Assembly (NCBI GenBank): GCA_011799875.1
Contig: CM022303.1
Location: 299,224,362-299,288,361 of the forward strand
Direction of reading: 5' to 3'
From: Thinopyrum elongatum
Lineage: Eukaryota > Streptophyta > Magnoliopsida > Poales > Poaceae
Length of the DNA stretch: 64,000 nt
Position numbers and translations under genes: made by a program. Numbering within the stretch: position 1 is the first letter of the stretch; every line of letters starts with the position of its first letter. A model generated the notes under the pieces. That model was given only the letters and a program-made list of their open reading frames with translations, was not told where the DNA came from and did no database searches. Shown in pieces: positions 22,108 through 33,491 of the stretch.

Positions 22108-22719
22108 ATCCCTCCATCTAGGTGTATAAGTCATCTCCGTCCCAATGCTCTACCTTGTACAGGTGCTAAGGCTGCCATGTAGGCAAATAATCTGATGTGG
22201 CAAGGTAATTAAGAGGAGAGAGGTGAATATGGTGACCCCGAGAAGAAACAATCCAAGCGCGAGAACCTGGGCAAAACACTTAAATGGAAGAATCCAACCA
22301 ATGCATGAAGAACTTTAGTTGCAAAATCATTAAATGAAGGATGCTTAGCACCAACAAGTTAAGCACCTATGCATTGGGGGCCTTAGTTGCTAAAGTTTTT
22401 AATGTGCTTAGCACCTCATGTAAGCACCAATGCATTGGAAGTATAGCCGGTTGTGCACCATGATCAAGGCGAAGGGAAAAACGAGAGATTTTAATGCTTA
22501 ATTATTTGCTAATTAATAGCATTGCATGTAATGAACTGACCACTGCATTTTGTGTTTGAAAGTCTAAGTCATTGATGTCATACACGCCCCACATCTCTTA
22601 TTGGTTGATTCCTTTATTTATGTCAAGAAACAAGAAACGAGGTGAAAGTTAATGCACTGCGTCCAAGTGTTTTGGGATTATTTGGTTTTCATAAGATGAC
22701 TACACCTAGACGGAGGGAG
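22108..22719. mobile_element. Stowaway/mariner-type element, 612 bp
   Basis: The terminal inverted repeats are ATCCCTCCATCTAGGTGTA (left) and CACCTAGACGGAGGGAG (right). TA target duplications lie at 22106-22107 and 22720-22721. The empty site survives in the other unit copy, where GGCTACCATCCC runs uninterrupted near 8120. The interior has no transposase and contains repeated TTAGCACC-type phrases, perhaps from an older insertion. Confidence 0.85.
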
Positions 22720-22721
22720 TA

Positions 22722-23630
22722 CCATCCCTTGCTCTGTCATTGAGTGCATGCACGATTCATGTTCCATTGAAGAAAATAATGTTGCGTACGTGCCATCGAA
22801 TAGAATAACTTCATTTATAAATAACGCGCCACCGCGTCATGGTCGAACTTTGATTCATTCACGCCTGGTTCCAGACCCACCACTGACAACTACTACACTC
22901 GCCAAAAGAGTAGTACCTGCGTTGGTGCCTGCACCTCTTCTCTTTGTGCACGTATTCCTTTTTTTGGATGATTCGTGCACATACTCCACCTACGTTCGTG
23001 ACCGTTGGTGAGTCTCTCCTACTACTTACTCCATTTTCTTGCATGACCCATGGACCTGGATGCTGGATGTCCCACGTGTCGGCAAAACAAAGAAGAATGC
23101 TTTCCGACGACCGAGAAGGAGCAAGGAACCTCGCAGTGGAGCATTCTGAACTCTTAATATATTTTATATACTTGGCGATATAAAATCAACCCAATCTTCT
23201 CCACATCAGTAGACCTCCGAAACACGGCAGCCCAGTGTAGTTTACATCATACATGGCCCACCTCACGCTATCACCATATTTCTTCGCCTCCGTGCGACAC
23301 CTAGCTCTAGTAATCCACCAACTCGTATTGCTTCTCGCTCCTCGTCTCTCTCAAAGTGCGGCGGGCTGGCGATTTTGCCGTCTATTAAGGTTAGTTAACT
23401 CACACTCGCTGCCACATGTTAGCGACATGCCGAGAGCATTCTTGAAAAATTACTGTACTCTATTGTTATGCCAAGAAGAGGAATCGCTTTGATTGACAGA
23501 CCAAACGAGACAGGCGTGTCATGCCGTGAGTGGGTCCAGTCTAAAAAAACTATTGTACTCTATTGTTATGACAAGACGTTCTTGTTTATTGTAGTACTCC
23601 TCGCGCATGCATGCGTTGCGATTAATACTA
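22722..23630. other. Low-copy unit copy 2
   Basis: This is similar to 8120-8205 joined to 18668-19050. A block at 22815-23015 (GCGCCACCGCGTCATGGTCG) also resembles 5975-6120 and 25780-25990, so parts of the unit are shuffled. No credible gene. Confidence 0.45.
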
Positions 23631-23952
23631 CTCCCTTCATCCATATATATATATATATATATATATGGCCTAATGTATTCTTCGAGGTTGCCTTTGACTA
23701 TTGATAAGATTTTATATAATTTGAAAATTATATCATTCGAAGATCCTTTCACCGTTTCACGTACGAATTTGACAGTATGCTTTGAGCAACTTGCATGTCC
23801 TATACTTCTGAACTGCTGCACGTCCACCGCGAGGGCGAGGGAGAGGGAGAGGGCGCTATAGTCAAAACCCTCTCCTCGTCCTGCGAGCCACCACGCTCGT
23901 GGGCGAGGGAGAGGGCATAGGCGTACGTAGGGGCTGACTGGACAGAGGGAGT
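23631..23952. mobile_element. Possible degenerate Stowaway-type element
   Basis: CTCCCTTCATCC follows a TA at about 23630, then TATGGCCTAATGTATTCTTC and GGTTGCCTTTGACTATTG, a familiar Stowaway-like beginning. GGACAGAGGGAG then TA closes near 23952. The middle includes a GAGGGCGAGGGAGAGG-rich stretch shared with 7948-8030. Borders are uncertain because the ends match poorly. Confidence 0.35.
23644..23666. repeat. (TA)n microsatellite
   Basis: An uninterrupted AT/TA dinucleotide run of about 23 bp lies within the Stowaway-like start. Confidence 0.9.
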
Positions 23953-25390
23953 ACATGATACTAGCAAATGCTCACCATCTAGTAGTTCATTGGTTGGTTT
24001 CGATTTTTGAATTGAGTAGTGAGTACACTTGATGTTGTGCTGCTACCGTCCAATATTCGCGTGTGGTGATTTCTAGAATAAAAAAAGAGGTACTTACTGT
24101 GGGAAAGGTGAAGTGATGGTTGCTTCATCCGAGCAACTTATTACTCTTGGAATATTGGAGTACCACCGGATTCAACAAAGAGTGAAATGATGGTTGCTTC
24201 GTCCGAGCAACTTATTGTGGCGAAGGTGGGGCTCTGTGATTTGACTGCTCACTAGTCATTATTACTGTGGTGCAACGACCAGGGTGAATCTCCCCTGCAG
24301 TTGTGCACTCAATATTTGTGCATGGCAGGTGGAGCCGGATGAAGGATGTCCCACATGTTGGCGAAACGAAGTTGAATGGTTTCTGGAATAATTTTCCAGC
24401 ATAATGAAATTGTAGTTGTAATGCTATGAAGGTTCCAACTTTGGTTCCCGCAAAAAAAAAGGTTTCAACTTAGGATTCATGTGTCCTCTTGCCTCAACAT
24501 TGTCTCGTTACAACATTCCATCAAATAAAAATGAAACTACCATGGCTGCTAATGCATCTCGATGATTCGTAGATCAGCGCCAATATTCACATCACAACTG
24601 AAGACAAAGTTGTGAGAAGGTGTCAAATAAAGAAAAATGGAGTATAATTGATTGATGAGGTTCGTAGGCATGGCTCCATTTCCTGGCCACGGTGTTCATT
24701 GGTTGGCAGCTAGTTTCACATATCTCTGTAGCCAAGAAAGAGGTGTATGGAGGACATCACAATCCGATCATTTTGTGAAGTTCCACTAAAATCGAGCTTA
24801 TCATCCATGTTTGCAAAGATATTCAGTCAGTGTGATTACAATAATAGTTGAACTAGATGATGAAACATAACACTCACAAATAGAAGCCGATCACCTCTGC
24901 GATCTCTCTTTAAGACTAACTACTTGTTGGAGAAGATTAGGCTCGGAGTTGGATGAGGAGGATAGCAAAACCAATCTCCCTTTCTGCAGTCCCACAGAAA
25001 TGTAAAAACGTTGCCTGTGTGACATTTTGGCGGAACTGCACAAAACACGCTTAAGAAAAAAGTGATTTGTGCAGTTCACCAAAAGGTCGCAATAGCAACG
25101 AGGTGAAATGGATAGCCCTGTTTGCAAAAGGAGGTAGAAAGGAAATAATTACTGCCCAATAAAGAGTTGGAGACACATACGCCGACAAAAAAGAAGCATA
25201 TTCCATGTCATAAGGGAAAGATAGCAGCATGGTGGATTATCAAAAATGGTGTGAGGAGGAGATTGCAAGATGGAAAGTACGCCGGACAAGCTACGTTTTG
25301 GGCAAAGAACTAGGGAAGATCCACATGCAGGATTTTCCACATGCAGCAACGTGGGAAGATGGGCAATGGAGCAAGGCTGAAGGGGATACC
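23953..25390. other. Low-copy sequence, putative introns of minus-strand unit copy 2
   Basis: The phrase GATGGTTGCTTC plus GAGCAACTTATT occurs twice (24115-24145 and 24189-24214). TGCATGGCAGGTGGAGCCGGATG (about 24319) is a third copy of the sequence at 18712 and 23040. The TTTTGTGAAGTTCCACTAAA phrase near 24773 corresponds to 3870 and 4170. No coherent long ORF. Confidence 0.4.
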
Positions 25391-25665
25391 TGGGGGTCGT
25401 CGGGATGTAACTAGGAGGGCGGCGGCAGGCGGGATCTGCCCATACTGCGGCAGCGAGCAAGTGGCGTAGGCCCTACCGCGTCGGAGCTTGGTCAGAGAGA
25501 ACGGCGGGTACCACAGATCAAGACGTGCTGCCTCAGCGCCGTCGAATGGAGAAACGATGCACATCCTCCCTTTCCGCCGGCGGACGAGATGCGGCCGGAT
25601 TAGTGACCAACGGTGAGAGAGAGAGACCACCGCCGCCTTGTGTGAGATACTGTGAGAGAGAAAAA
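25391..25665 (-). other. Possible first exon of a minus-strand unit, copy 2
   Basis: The minus strand reads an open stretch that includes MVFLSHSISHKAAVV near the start and LLVTSRRPP at the end. It stops at a splice-donor candidate (CCCAG then GTATCC, donor 25388-25389). The C-terminal part follows the same frame as 5586-5860 (PFSLTKLRRGR against PSSLTWHRCGR; TSRRPP against TSRRPE). It has a plausible TATA box just upstream and CT-rich sequence as in plant 5' leaders. I do not recognise the protein, and the transcript could be non-coding. Confidence 0.4.
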
Positions 25666-25686
25666 CCATGGCAGGCAGGCTCCATT

Positions 25687-25694
25687 GTATATAG
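25687..25694 (-). promoter_or_regulatory. TATA box of minus-strand unit copy 2
   Basis: The minus strand reads CTCCACTATATACAATGG: a good plant TATA box about 30 bp upstream of the CT-rich leader. The equivalent position of the other copy (about 5870) reads CTCCACTAGTCCACTTCG, so the box was lost or never present there. Confidence 0.45.
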
Positions 25695-25989
25695 TGGAGC
25701 GTAGTACTTTTTTCTCCATAACAATCATTTTATATTCTGTGTGCGCGCTATTGAGCAATATAACTTTATTTAAAAATAACACGCCAACGCATCAAGTCGA
25801 ACTATGTTTCATGCACGTGTGGTACACGACCTCCGTAGGTAAACAACTGCTACACGCTCTCAAGTTAGCACGTGGGCTGCCATTTCATACAGAAATGAGC
25901 TCCACCGTGTACCCGCGCGGGTGTGGCTGGGCACGAAGCGTGAGTACGTGCACCTATTCTCTTCGTGTACGTACACCACCTACGTGGGT

Positions 25990-27300
25990 TTGTGTGAGAG
26001 AGATACAAACCTAGAGAGATAGTGTGTGGGTTCGTGAGTGTTTTTTTTTGGGGGAGGGGGGTGCGTGAGAGATTGACAGGGAATATGTGTCGATGATATC
26101 TCAAACAAAAAATGTCACATATGCAATGTGTGTGAAACAGAGGCCTGGATATATCATATATAGAGGGGGCGATCCACGAGAAGAGAGTGGAGGTATCATC
26201 GGCGTGAGATATCCATAAAATCGAAGAGAGGGATGAAGTGTGTCTGTGTGCGCGATCGATAAAGAGTGCCATCGAATTTGTGTGTGCCCACGTCAAAGAT
26301 ATAGGGTGGCTGGCCTACTAGAACGTGAGAGGGGACAGGTACAGTTTGTCTCTGTGGCATGGATACCTACCTACATTGTTTGACTATCGGTGTGTGTGGG
26401 GGGCAGAGACCTAATCATAGAGGTAGAACGGCCGGTATATGTGTGGAGGACGAGAGAGACCTACCTTATGTATTGAGGGAGATTGATCGGCATCCAAACA
26501 TATGTGTAGGAGAGGAATAAGGTTGGGAGAGAGATAGAGCTAGAGTGTCGGAGGGGTTCGTGGTGGAGTTGCTTCTCACAAATGGTGGGAGAGGCCCGCT
26601 AGACAAACGGAGGGCACGCGTGCAATATCAATAAGAGAGGGGATGCCTGCCTGTCTGTGCATGTGCGTGTGAGAGACGGGTCAGGAGGCATGCACGAATG
26701 ATGAGGGGGAATGATATGGATGTGGTAAGCAGACGTAACTACATAGGAAGATCAGTCGTCCTTTGTCGGAGAAAGGGAGAGACATAACTTGTGAGGTACA
26801 TCGATCGATGCGTGGGGAAAAAGAGTTATAGTCGACCTAGGTATATGTAGGGAGATTGACCGGTATACATGCATGCATGTGTTAGAAGAAAATAAGGCCC
26901 GAAGAGAAGGATAGAGAGAGGGGGATGCGGCTAGGAGGTGGTGCGAGAGGCCTACTATATCGAGGGGGAAGGAGTGTGCGAGTATGAGATCGATGAAAAG
27001 AGGGGCGGGAGTGTGCACGTGCGTGGAACCGTATTAGACAGAGGGGGGCATGGACGGTGAGAAGAGAAGAGGGAAAGCTTGTGTTTGTGGTAGGCACACC
27101 TGGCTAGAGAGGTATATCGATCGGTGTGTGCCAGAAAGAAGGAGCTAGGGGGCCTACACACACCGTGGGTGAACGAACTAAAGAGAAATGACGAATGTGC
27201 TCGATGGAGCTAGAGAATGCTGAGGGAGGGTGAGAGGGAAGCGGGCGTGTGCATGCACAAGAGAAAGTTAGCGCTAGCTACAAAGATTAGAGGATTGTGT
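25990..27300. repeat. Purine- and GT-rich degenerate repeat tract
   Basis: About 1.3 kb in which the plus strand is strongly enriched in G and A. It has recurring phrases: GAGAGAG, TGTGTGTG, GATCGATCGGTGTG-like (26818, 27117), GGGAGATTGATCGG / GGGAGATTGACCGG (26479, 26850), AGGCCTACTA / GGCCCGCTA, and GCATGCATGCATG. Spacing is irregular. The long minus-strand frames it creates are composition artefacts. It may be a decayed satellite-like array. Confidence 0.5.
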
Positions 27301-28060
27301 GGGTGTAAAAGATGAATAGAGATCATAATTCATTATAAAAGTAGATTCGGATATTTGAAGAAGATATCATAGTGTTTTAAACCAACGCATGCATGAATAT
27401 ATATAATGGTGATACGCATGGTGTGGTTATGAACATGTTATACTACATATAATATATAGAACATTTATTTGAATTTGTGATAATGTGTGGCTTTTGCAAC
27501 TCAGGGCTAAATACTTGTCATAATGTAGGGGGCGGGGCACTATACTTTGTGTGATAAACACAGTGTACGTATGAAACATGGTTTAGATTATGAAGATCTA
27601 GTTAGTACATCAAATGTACTATTATTTGGAATCAACATCAAGTGTATTAAAAAAATTGAATTCGAGTGCATATAGTACACATAGTTCATATCTATCTCTA
27701 TAGTAATCATGTGGTGTGTTTTTAAGATAATATACGAATGGTGGTTTAACTTGGCAACAATCATGATTGTAGATTCTTATTCAAATAGAGAAACGAATTT
27801 AAATTTAGTTCGAATTGCAGTGGTAGTATAGACATTTGGAATGCACTAAAATATTCGTAGGAGTAGGTTACATGCATTATACAGCCAGCGAAAAAATTTA
27901 ATTGGACATAACATGGATTCATAGCTTTGAATAGCATTTGTACAGTAAAACGGGACAAGACTCTCTCTTTATGTGGTGCAAATAGTTTTATTTTTTCTTT
28001 TTTTCGTTGAGTGAAGTGCGAACTGATTTGGTACGTACATTAGTACACGTGAGGCTTGTC
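27301..28060. other. AT-rich sequence, nothing recognised
   Basis: Low-complexity AT-rich DNA without ORF, terminal repeat or RNA gene. It ends in a T-rich run (27986-28010) before the composition changes to that of the CACTA element. The left CACTA border must lie in or near this stretch but cannot be placed. Confidence 0.4.
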
Positions 28061-28608
28061 CCTAAATTTCAACCCGCGCCTTGTTATCCCAAAAATTCAG
28101 ATATCGTGCTCCCAAAACTCGCGCCTTCACAACCCGCGCCTTGCTATCCCAAAATTACAATGCGCGCGAAAACTCCCTCCAGCTGCCAAATCCCGACACG
28201 CGAAATCCCCCTTCTAACCCTGAGCCGAAACAGCCGCTAGTTCAAATCGGTGGGGGTACTTTCGTAACACACCCTACATTTTGGACAAGCGCGTCCCTAA
28301 GTCATGGTTCCCCCCTCCCATCACCTTCTTTTTGCCATTCGAAAACCCAGGCCGCCATAACCTCTCTGCTCCAGCCGCGAAAACCCACCCTCACAACTCC
28401 TCGGACGAAGCCGAGGCCTACTCGGCGCCACCAAAGAGGTTGTACACTCATCGCATTACACCTTCTCCTTAACTTGACCTCCCGACGCCGCTGGTGCTCG
28501 ATCCCGCTCCCCCATGGCGCGGCTACCTTGTAGTCGGTGCCGCCGGCGATATCTCCACGGCGGCTCTCCCCCAGTGCGAGGCTCCCTTGGTGGCGGCGGC
28601 CATACCAG

Positions 28609-28800
28609 CCGGAGCTGCTGCTCCGGCTCTCGCTCGCGCTGCTGCTCTGCTGCTGCTACGGCTCTCGCTCGCTCGCGCTGCTGCTGCTCTCGCTCTCGCT
28701 CTCGCTCGCGCTGCTGCTCTGCTCTTCCCCTCGCTCGTGCTGCTGCTCTGCTCTCGCTCATGCTGCTGATGCTGCTACACATGCTGCTGCAGCTACACAA
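28609..28800 (+). repeat. GCT/GCTCTC-type low-complexity repeat
   Basis: Interleaved CTGCTGCT and CTCTCGCTCTCG runs lie inside the 5' part of the TNPA-like gene. In different frames they encode poly-leucine/alanine, serine/arginine or cysteine runs, which explains the several overlapping open frames. Probably in an intron or variable N-terminal exon. Confidence 0.75.
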
Positions 28801-29424
28801 GTTGCTTCTCTGGCTCTAGTTTGCACTGCTGCTCCAGGCGCTACTGCTCCGGCTGCTATCTGCTACTGTGTTCCCTGTCGGTCACCTGCTGATTTAGATC
28901 ACTGTTTCTCTACTACTAGTGCTCGAGCAGCCTAAACTACATGTGAAGTGCATCTCTGCTACCAGTGCGTTCAGTTCCGACAGTAACATTTAGATTCCAC
29001 AGTAAATTTTAGTTTCGACAGTTAAGTTCAGAGTCAACAGTTTTTACCTAATTTGTTGTAGTCAGGTGTTTTTTGGTGATGTACATTTTACATCTACCAC
29101 TTTTTGGTAATGTATATTACATCATCTATTGGAGATGCTATTAGAATCCCACTTGAGATTAACGATGTCTGTCTTGTGCTGCTTCAGCCTCGACGTCTTA
29201 CGGCTCGTCGGAACTGCTCCAACGATGGAACCATCCATCACAACAGAGGAGTACCCTGGACGTCGTCTACAGACGGCTCGGATCTTCCACCACACCTCCG
29301 ACAGCCACCTCTGCCGCAACTTCTTCAGCGACCAACCCAATGATGCTAAGGTCGACACAGCTACGCCAAAAAGGTTGTACACTTGTTGCATCACTTATTA
29401 CTGTACATTCATGTCGATCCATTA

Positions 29425-29799
29425 GAGCTATTTTGGTTCAAAGGAAAAACATAGCAATAGGAAATTTTCCTATGGTACTCTACTATTCAATTATTCATGC
29501 ATTTGGTTGAAAGGAGTGGAGCAAAACATCCACCTGGAGCTACTTTTCCTATGAATGAAAACAAGACTAAGTGCATTAGTGGCAGAATAACATTCTAACT
29601 GTACACACTTTCATATTGTTTCACTTTAATTTGGCCATATTTCTTTGCATTCCTCTGCTCTTCCAATTCCTGCGAACCAAACACCCAAGTTGATAGAAAT
29701 CATGTCTTTACAAATGCTCTGTTTCCCACGTGCATTCCTATCCTATTCCGGTGTTTTTTCTATCCTGTGTTTTTAGAATCTTGCAAGCCAAAGGAGCCC
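29425..29799. mobile_element. Tourist/Harbinger-type MITE, 375 bp, inside TNPA-like gene
   Basis: TTA target duplications lie at 29422-29424 and 29800-29802. Imperfect terminal repeats: GAGCTATTTTGGTTC on the left; the right end reverse complemented is GGGCTCCTTTGGCTT. The interior is AT-rich. It sits between tentative exons and so in an intron. Confidence 0.75.
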
Positions 29800-30689
29800 T
29801 TACAGAATTACTTCAGTTACAGATAGGTGTCGAAGAAGACTTTGTGTGGTTTGTCCTGCTCCTACCGCGACATCGTCCACCTCACCTGAGCTGCTCCATC
29901 GACAGAAGCATCCACCATACCAGACATCACGACTCATGACCGTCTTTTGCCGCCTCAGATCTCCTTCCCTGCCGCCGGCACCCACCGCAACTGCATCACC
30001 ATCATCGACTCAGCAGATGAACCTGAGGAGTACACGGGTCCACAAGAGAGGTCGTACTCTTTTGTTTCTGCTTATGTTATGCATTGCTTAATATTACCTG
30101 CTACTTTATCGTCCTATTCACCTCTTAGACTCCAAGTCAGGTCTGAATTAATGTTCAAACTTGAGTTTTAAAATGCTTGTGGGGCACATATCGAGGCAGC
30201 AATGAATAGTATCTCTGTCTATTATCTGGTTCATCTAGGGTATGTCTATGTTGTTCATCTTGGGTGGGAAACAAACAGTAAAGCAATCATCATCTGTCTT
30301 TTTATTAAAGTAAAGCTATCATCAGCCTGCTATCATTATTTTTGGATCTATCCACTGGTTGTTACCATCACTCTAGATTTCTGCATGCTCTCCTTTCATA
30401 ATCTCACTATTTTTTTCGTATGCATGTCAGATATTGTACACAGTCATGATGAACATGTAGAGAAAAAGAGAAGATTTTTGCGCGGCAATACAATGTCATG
30501 CAGACATCGCTCCATGGTGGGTGCAATGGCAAACCCTCCCCCCCCTCCAGATTGTAATCTAGCGGAAGATATCTGTTCTGAGGCGGATTCAGACGGAGCT
30601 GACCACTCCTATTTACCCCCCGAGGTGTTTGCTCTAACTTGGCATGATGATGTTGGTCATATCATGCATATGTTGCCTTGTAGTGCCTA

Positions 30690-31490
30690 CTTTCGACATC
30701 ATATATGTCATCTTCTTAGTTTAGACATGTTCTGTAATGCCATCTATTTAGTTTCTATATCATATATGTGAATTATGCAATCTCATCTCTTTTAGCCAGC
30801 CATAATATATGTGAAATATGCAATGCCATCCTGTTTAACCAGGCATCATATATTTGAAATATATCTTGCCAATTCTTTTCTTCATTACATTTCCATTTGT
30901 TGACAATGTTTGTACATTCAACTACTCTTCCTGTGAATCAGCCATTTGAGTGGGTGATGGAAAAATCTGAAGTGAAAACAAGGTCTTCAGAGCAAACAGT
31001 GCTACCTGTCGAAGCAGATCTCTTGATGGGTCCCGATAGCTCCTCAGAGATGGATTCAGAGACAGATGACCAGTCCTATTCCCCCACTGAGGTGTATGCT
31101 CTAACTTGGCACGGTTATACTGCTCATATCATGCATATGGTGTGTTGCATTGCATAGTTTAGACATCATATACACAATATTTAACACCATGTTCTTAGTT
31201 CAGACATCATATATGCGAATGCCCTCTGCTTAGTATATAAATCACACGTGTGAATTATATCATGCGATCCTGATTACTTAGATAACATGTATGTGAATTA
31301 TGTCATGCCAACCTGTTCACTAAAGACATCATATAATTATCTCATGCCATCCTGTTTAGTTAATCATCATAAATTTGAATTATGTCATGCTATGCTATCC
31401 AGTTTAGATAGACATCATATATGTGAAATTATGTCATGCTATCCATTTTAGTTAAACAATATACATGTGAACTATTTCATGCCCTCTTTT
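30690..31490 (+). repeat. Degenerate ~50-bp tandem repeat in TNPA-like introns
   Basis: Units resemble TTTAGTTAGACATCATATAT followed by GTGAATTATGTCATGCCATCC. They recur many times on both sides of the exon at 30942-31091. Copies differ by substitutions and small indels, so the array is old. It may derive from the same duplication process that multiplied the exons. Confidence 0.75.
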
Positions 31491-33491
31491 TTCCACACTA
31501 TCTATTGCATCTGTCTCTCATACAAGGTATGTACATTCAACTACTTTTCTTGTTAATCAGCCATTTGAATTGGAGGGGGTGATGGCAGCATCTAGTGGAG
31601 TAAAAACACGGTCTTCAAATAAAACAGTGCTACCTCTTGGTGAGGATAGCACCCCGGTTGTACATGCACGAGAACCAGGCCTACCACACATAACCCAGAC
31701 TCTCACAGATTGTACCCCTATTCCGATGGACAGAGAACCAGCTTCACCCAATCTAACCCCAACCACAGCAGTTAGTAACACAGTTCCAGTTGACACAGCA
31801 CCATCTCCAGCACAGAGCTCCCAAACAAGAGCAGTTAGTATGGCAGATCCAGTGCCCAAAGCGCCAGTACTACCACGGCGAATCCCAACTCCACCAGTTA
31901 GTAGACCTATTCCAGTGGACGAAGCACAACCAGCCATTCATAGTTTAGCATCTATCGCATTTGGTGTTGTTAAATCCTATGTGCGTATCTTCCCATCATG
32001 GAAATATTATACTGAAGATGAAGGAAACAACCAGTTGCAGGTGTTTGTCCAGGAGTTATGTGTAAGTAATGTTATTCATGGCAAATACTTTGCTTTGTCC
32101 CAAACATACTACCTCCATGCTAGTTATAATACAGCAAATGTTCCCATTTTTCTCTAGAGAGAAGGACCGATTTGGAAACTCAGGATGAGGTAACCAGTGC
32201 TAATACCTCTGCTATCTTCAAGAATGCTTGGTGGCAGTATCAGAATTACCTAGAGAAAACATACTTCACTGGCAAAGAAACTCATCAAATCCCCTTACTT
32301 TCTTCTGAGATACATTTACGGCACGATGACTAGGAACGCCTTGTTCTGTACTGGTCCCGAACCAAGAATGTGGTAAGGTCTATGAGCTCATTTTTTATTT
32401 TGAAGTACTATATGCCTGCATCTTACTGTACTCTATTCGTGTAGAAGAAGTGCTTAAACCTGAAGAAGAACTGTTCTCATTTAAGATTCCATTGCTATGG
32501 TGCATACTGCTTTGCTCTTGTATCATTGTATTTACTCATACAAACTTATTTTAAAATTGAAGGATCCAATTGAAACTCCAATGGCACAACAGGTATGTTT
32601 AAACATGTTTCTTTAATAGGTTTGCTCTTCTAAATTGCTCTATTAATTTCAATTTCAATTGTGTATACAGTTGACTTCTCATATCATGCACATTACTAGC
32701 ATCACAACAGAGCCAATAGTGTTGTTGTACATGTATACCCGTCTTACCCATCTGAAATCTTGTTGTGCCGTGTAGTGTCCCACACTTGTATTCTTTCAAT
32801 GCTGCTTTGTCTTGAACTGATATAATTTGAACCGTGTCTCTATTTTGATTTGGCAAGACAATGCAGTGACCATAGGACATAGATATATGTTTGTTTGATG
32901 CTTTTATTATGTACTTACTACTTGGCAATAGAAGACTTGGTAGTTTAATCCTGTCCACCTTAGTACTGAACTGGTTCACTGAAATGAGTTTCATATTCTA
33001 CATGCTAAACCTGTTATGTGTCTGCTTGTTTCTTCTTTTAGAATGCTGACAGAATATTTGGGAAGAGTACCTTATTAAGCAATGGTAAAGGAAGTAATGC
33101 AGATAAGGTTCAGGATAGTGAGACATCCTTGTTGGTCTCCAACAAAGCAGATAAAACAGCTAAGGAAAACTATCTTGAAGACAATGAGACAACCCCAAAG
33201 TCATGTCTTGATGCAGTGTTCGAGTTACTGGCCACTACCGCTGGCACAAGCTCTTCGAACTCACTGTCTGAATCAGTTCGGTTTCTTGAGTCTCAACTAC
33301 AAGCTGAAAGACATCAATCAGCTGTGCTGCGACAAGAAGCCGAAGGACTGAGGAAGTCCCTGGAGAATTCAGATGCATACTTTCTGGTGCAACAGCAAGC
33401 GTTGGAGAATTTTAGCGCCAAACAGGAGAAAGCTAATAAGCTTGCTAAGCTTATTGCCAGCATGGTGGATACCCAGGATAAGGTTTCTTGA

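Larger units (their letters stand above)
28281..33491 (+). pseudogene. TNPA-like CACTA transposase-associated gene (Transposase_24-like), interrupted by a stop
   Basis: Well-supported exons: 30431-30624, 30942-31091, 31561-32061, 32160-32372, 32445-32519, 32563-32592 and 33042-33491. All have AG/GT borders, and from 30942 on all join in phase 0. Tentative upstream exons are 28281-28438, 29188-29373 and 29823-30050. Exon 31561 is proline/threonine-rich, then FGVVKSYVRIFPSWKYY. Exon 32160 has NAWWQYQNYLEKTYF and ERLVLYW; exon 32445 has NCSHLRFHCYGAYC. This series resembles plant Ptta/En/Spm Transposase_24. The last exon is a coiled coil (SVRFLESQLQAERHQSAVLR). TNPA-type proteins bind subterminal repeats and help excision. 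TAG at 32331-32333 replaces the expected tryptophan before ERLV, so this copy is probably dead. Confidence 0.65.

Noticed and set aside
25865..27161. Several minus-strand ORFs in the purine-rich tract
   Set aside because: The peptides are Ser/Pro/His/Leu low-complexity products of strand skew.
27538..27560. CACTATACTTTG as a possible left end of the CACTA element
   Set aside because: It does not match the right end (CACTACAAAAAAAACC) beyond five bases, and no subterminal GGGCC repeats follow.
28456..28935. Alanine/leucine- or arginine/glutamate-rich ORFs
   Set aside because: They are translations of the GCT/CTC repeat in three frames; at most one could be an exon and none has support.
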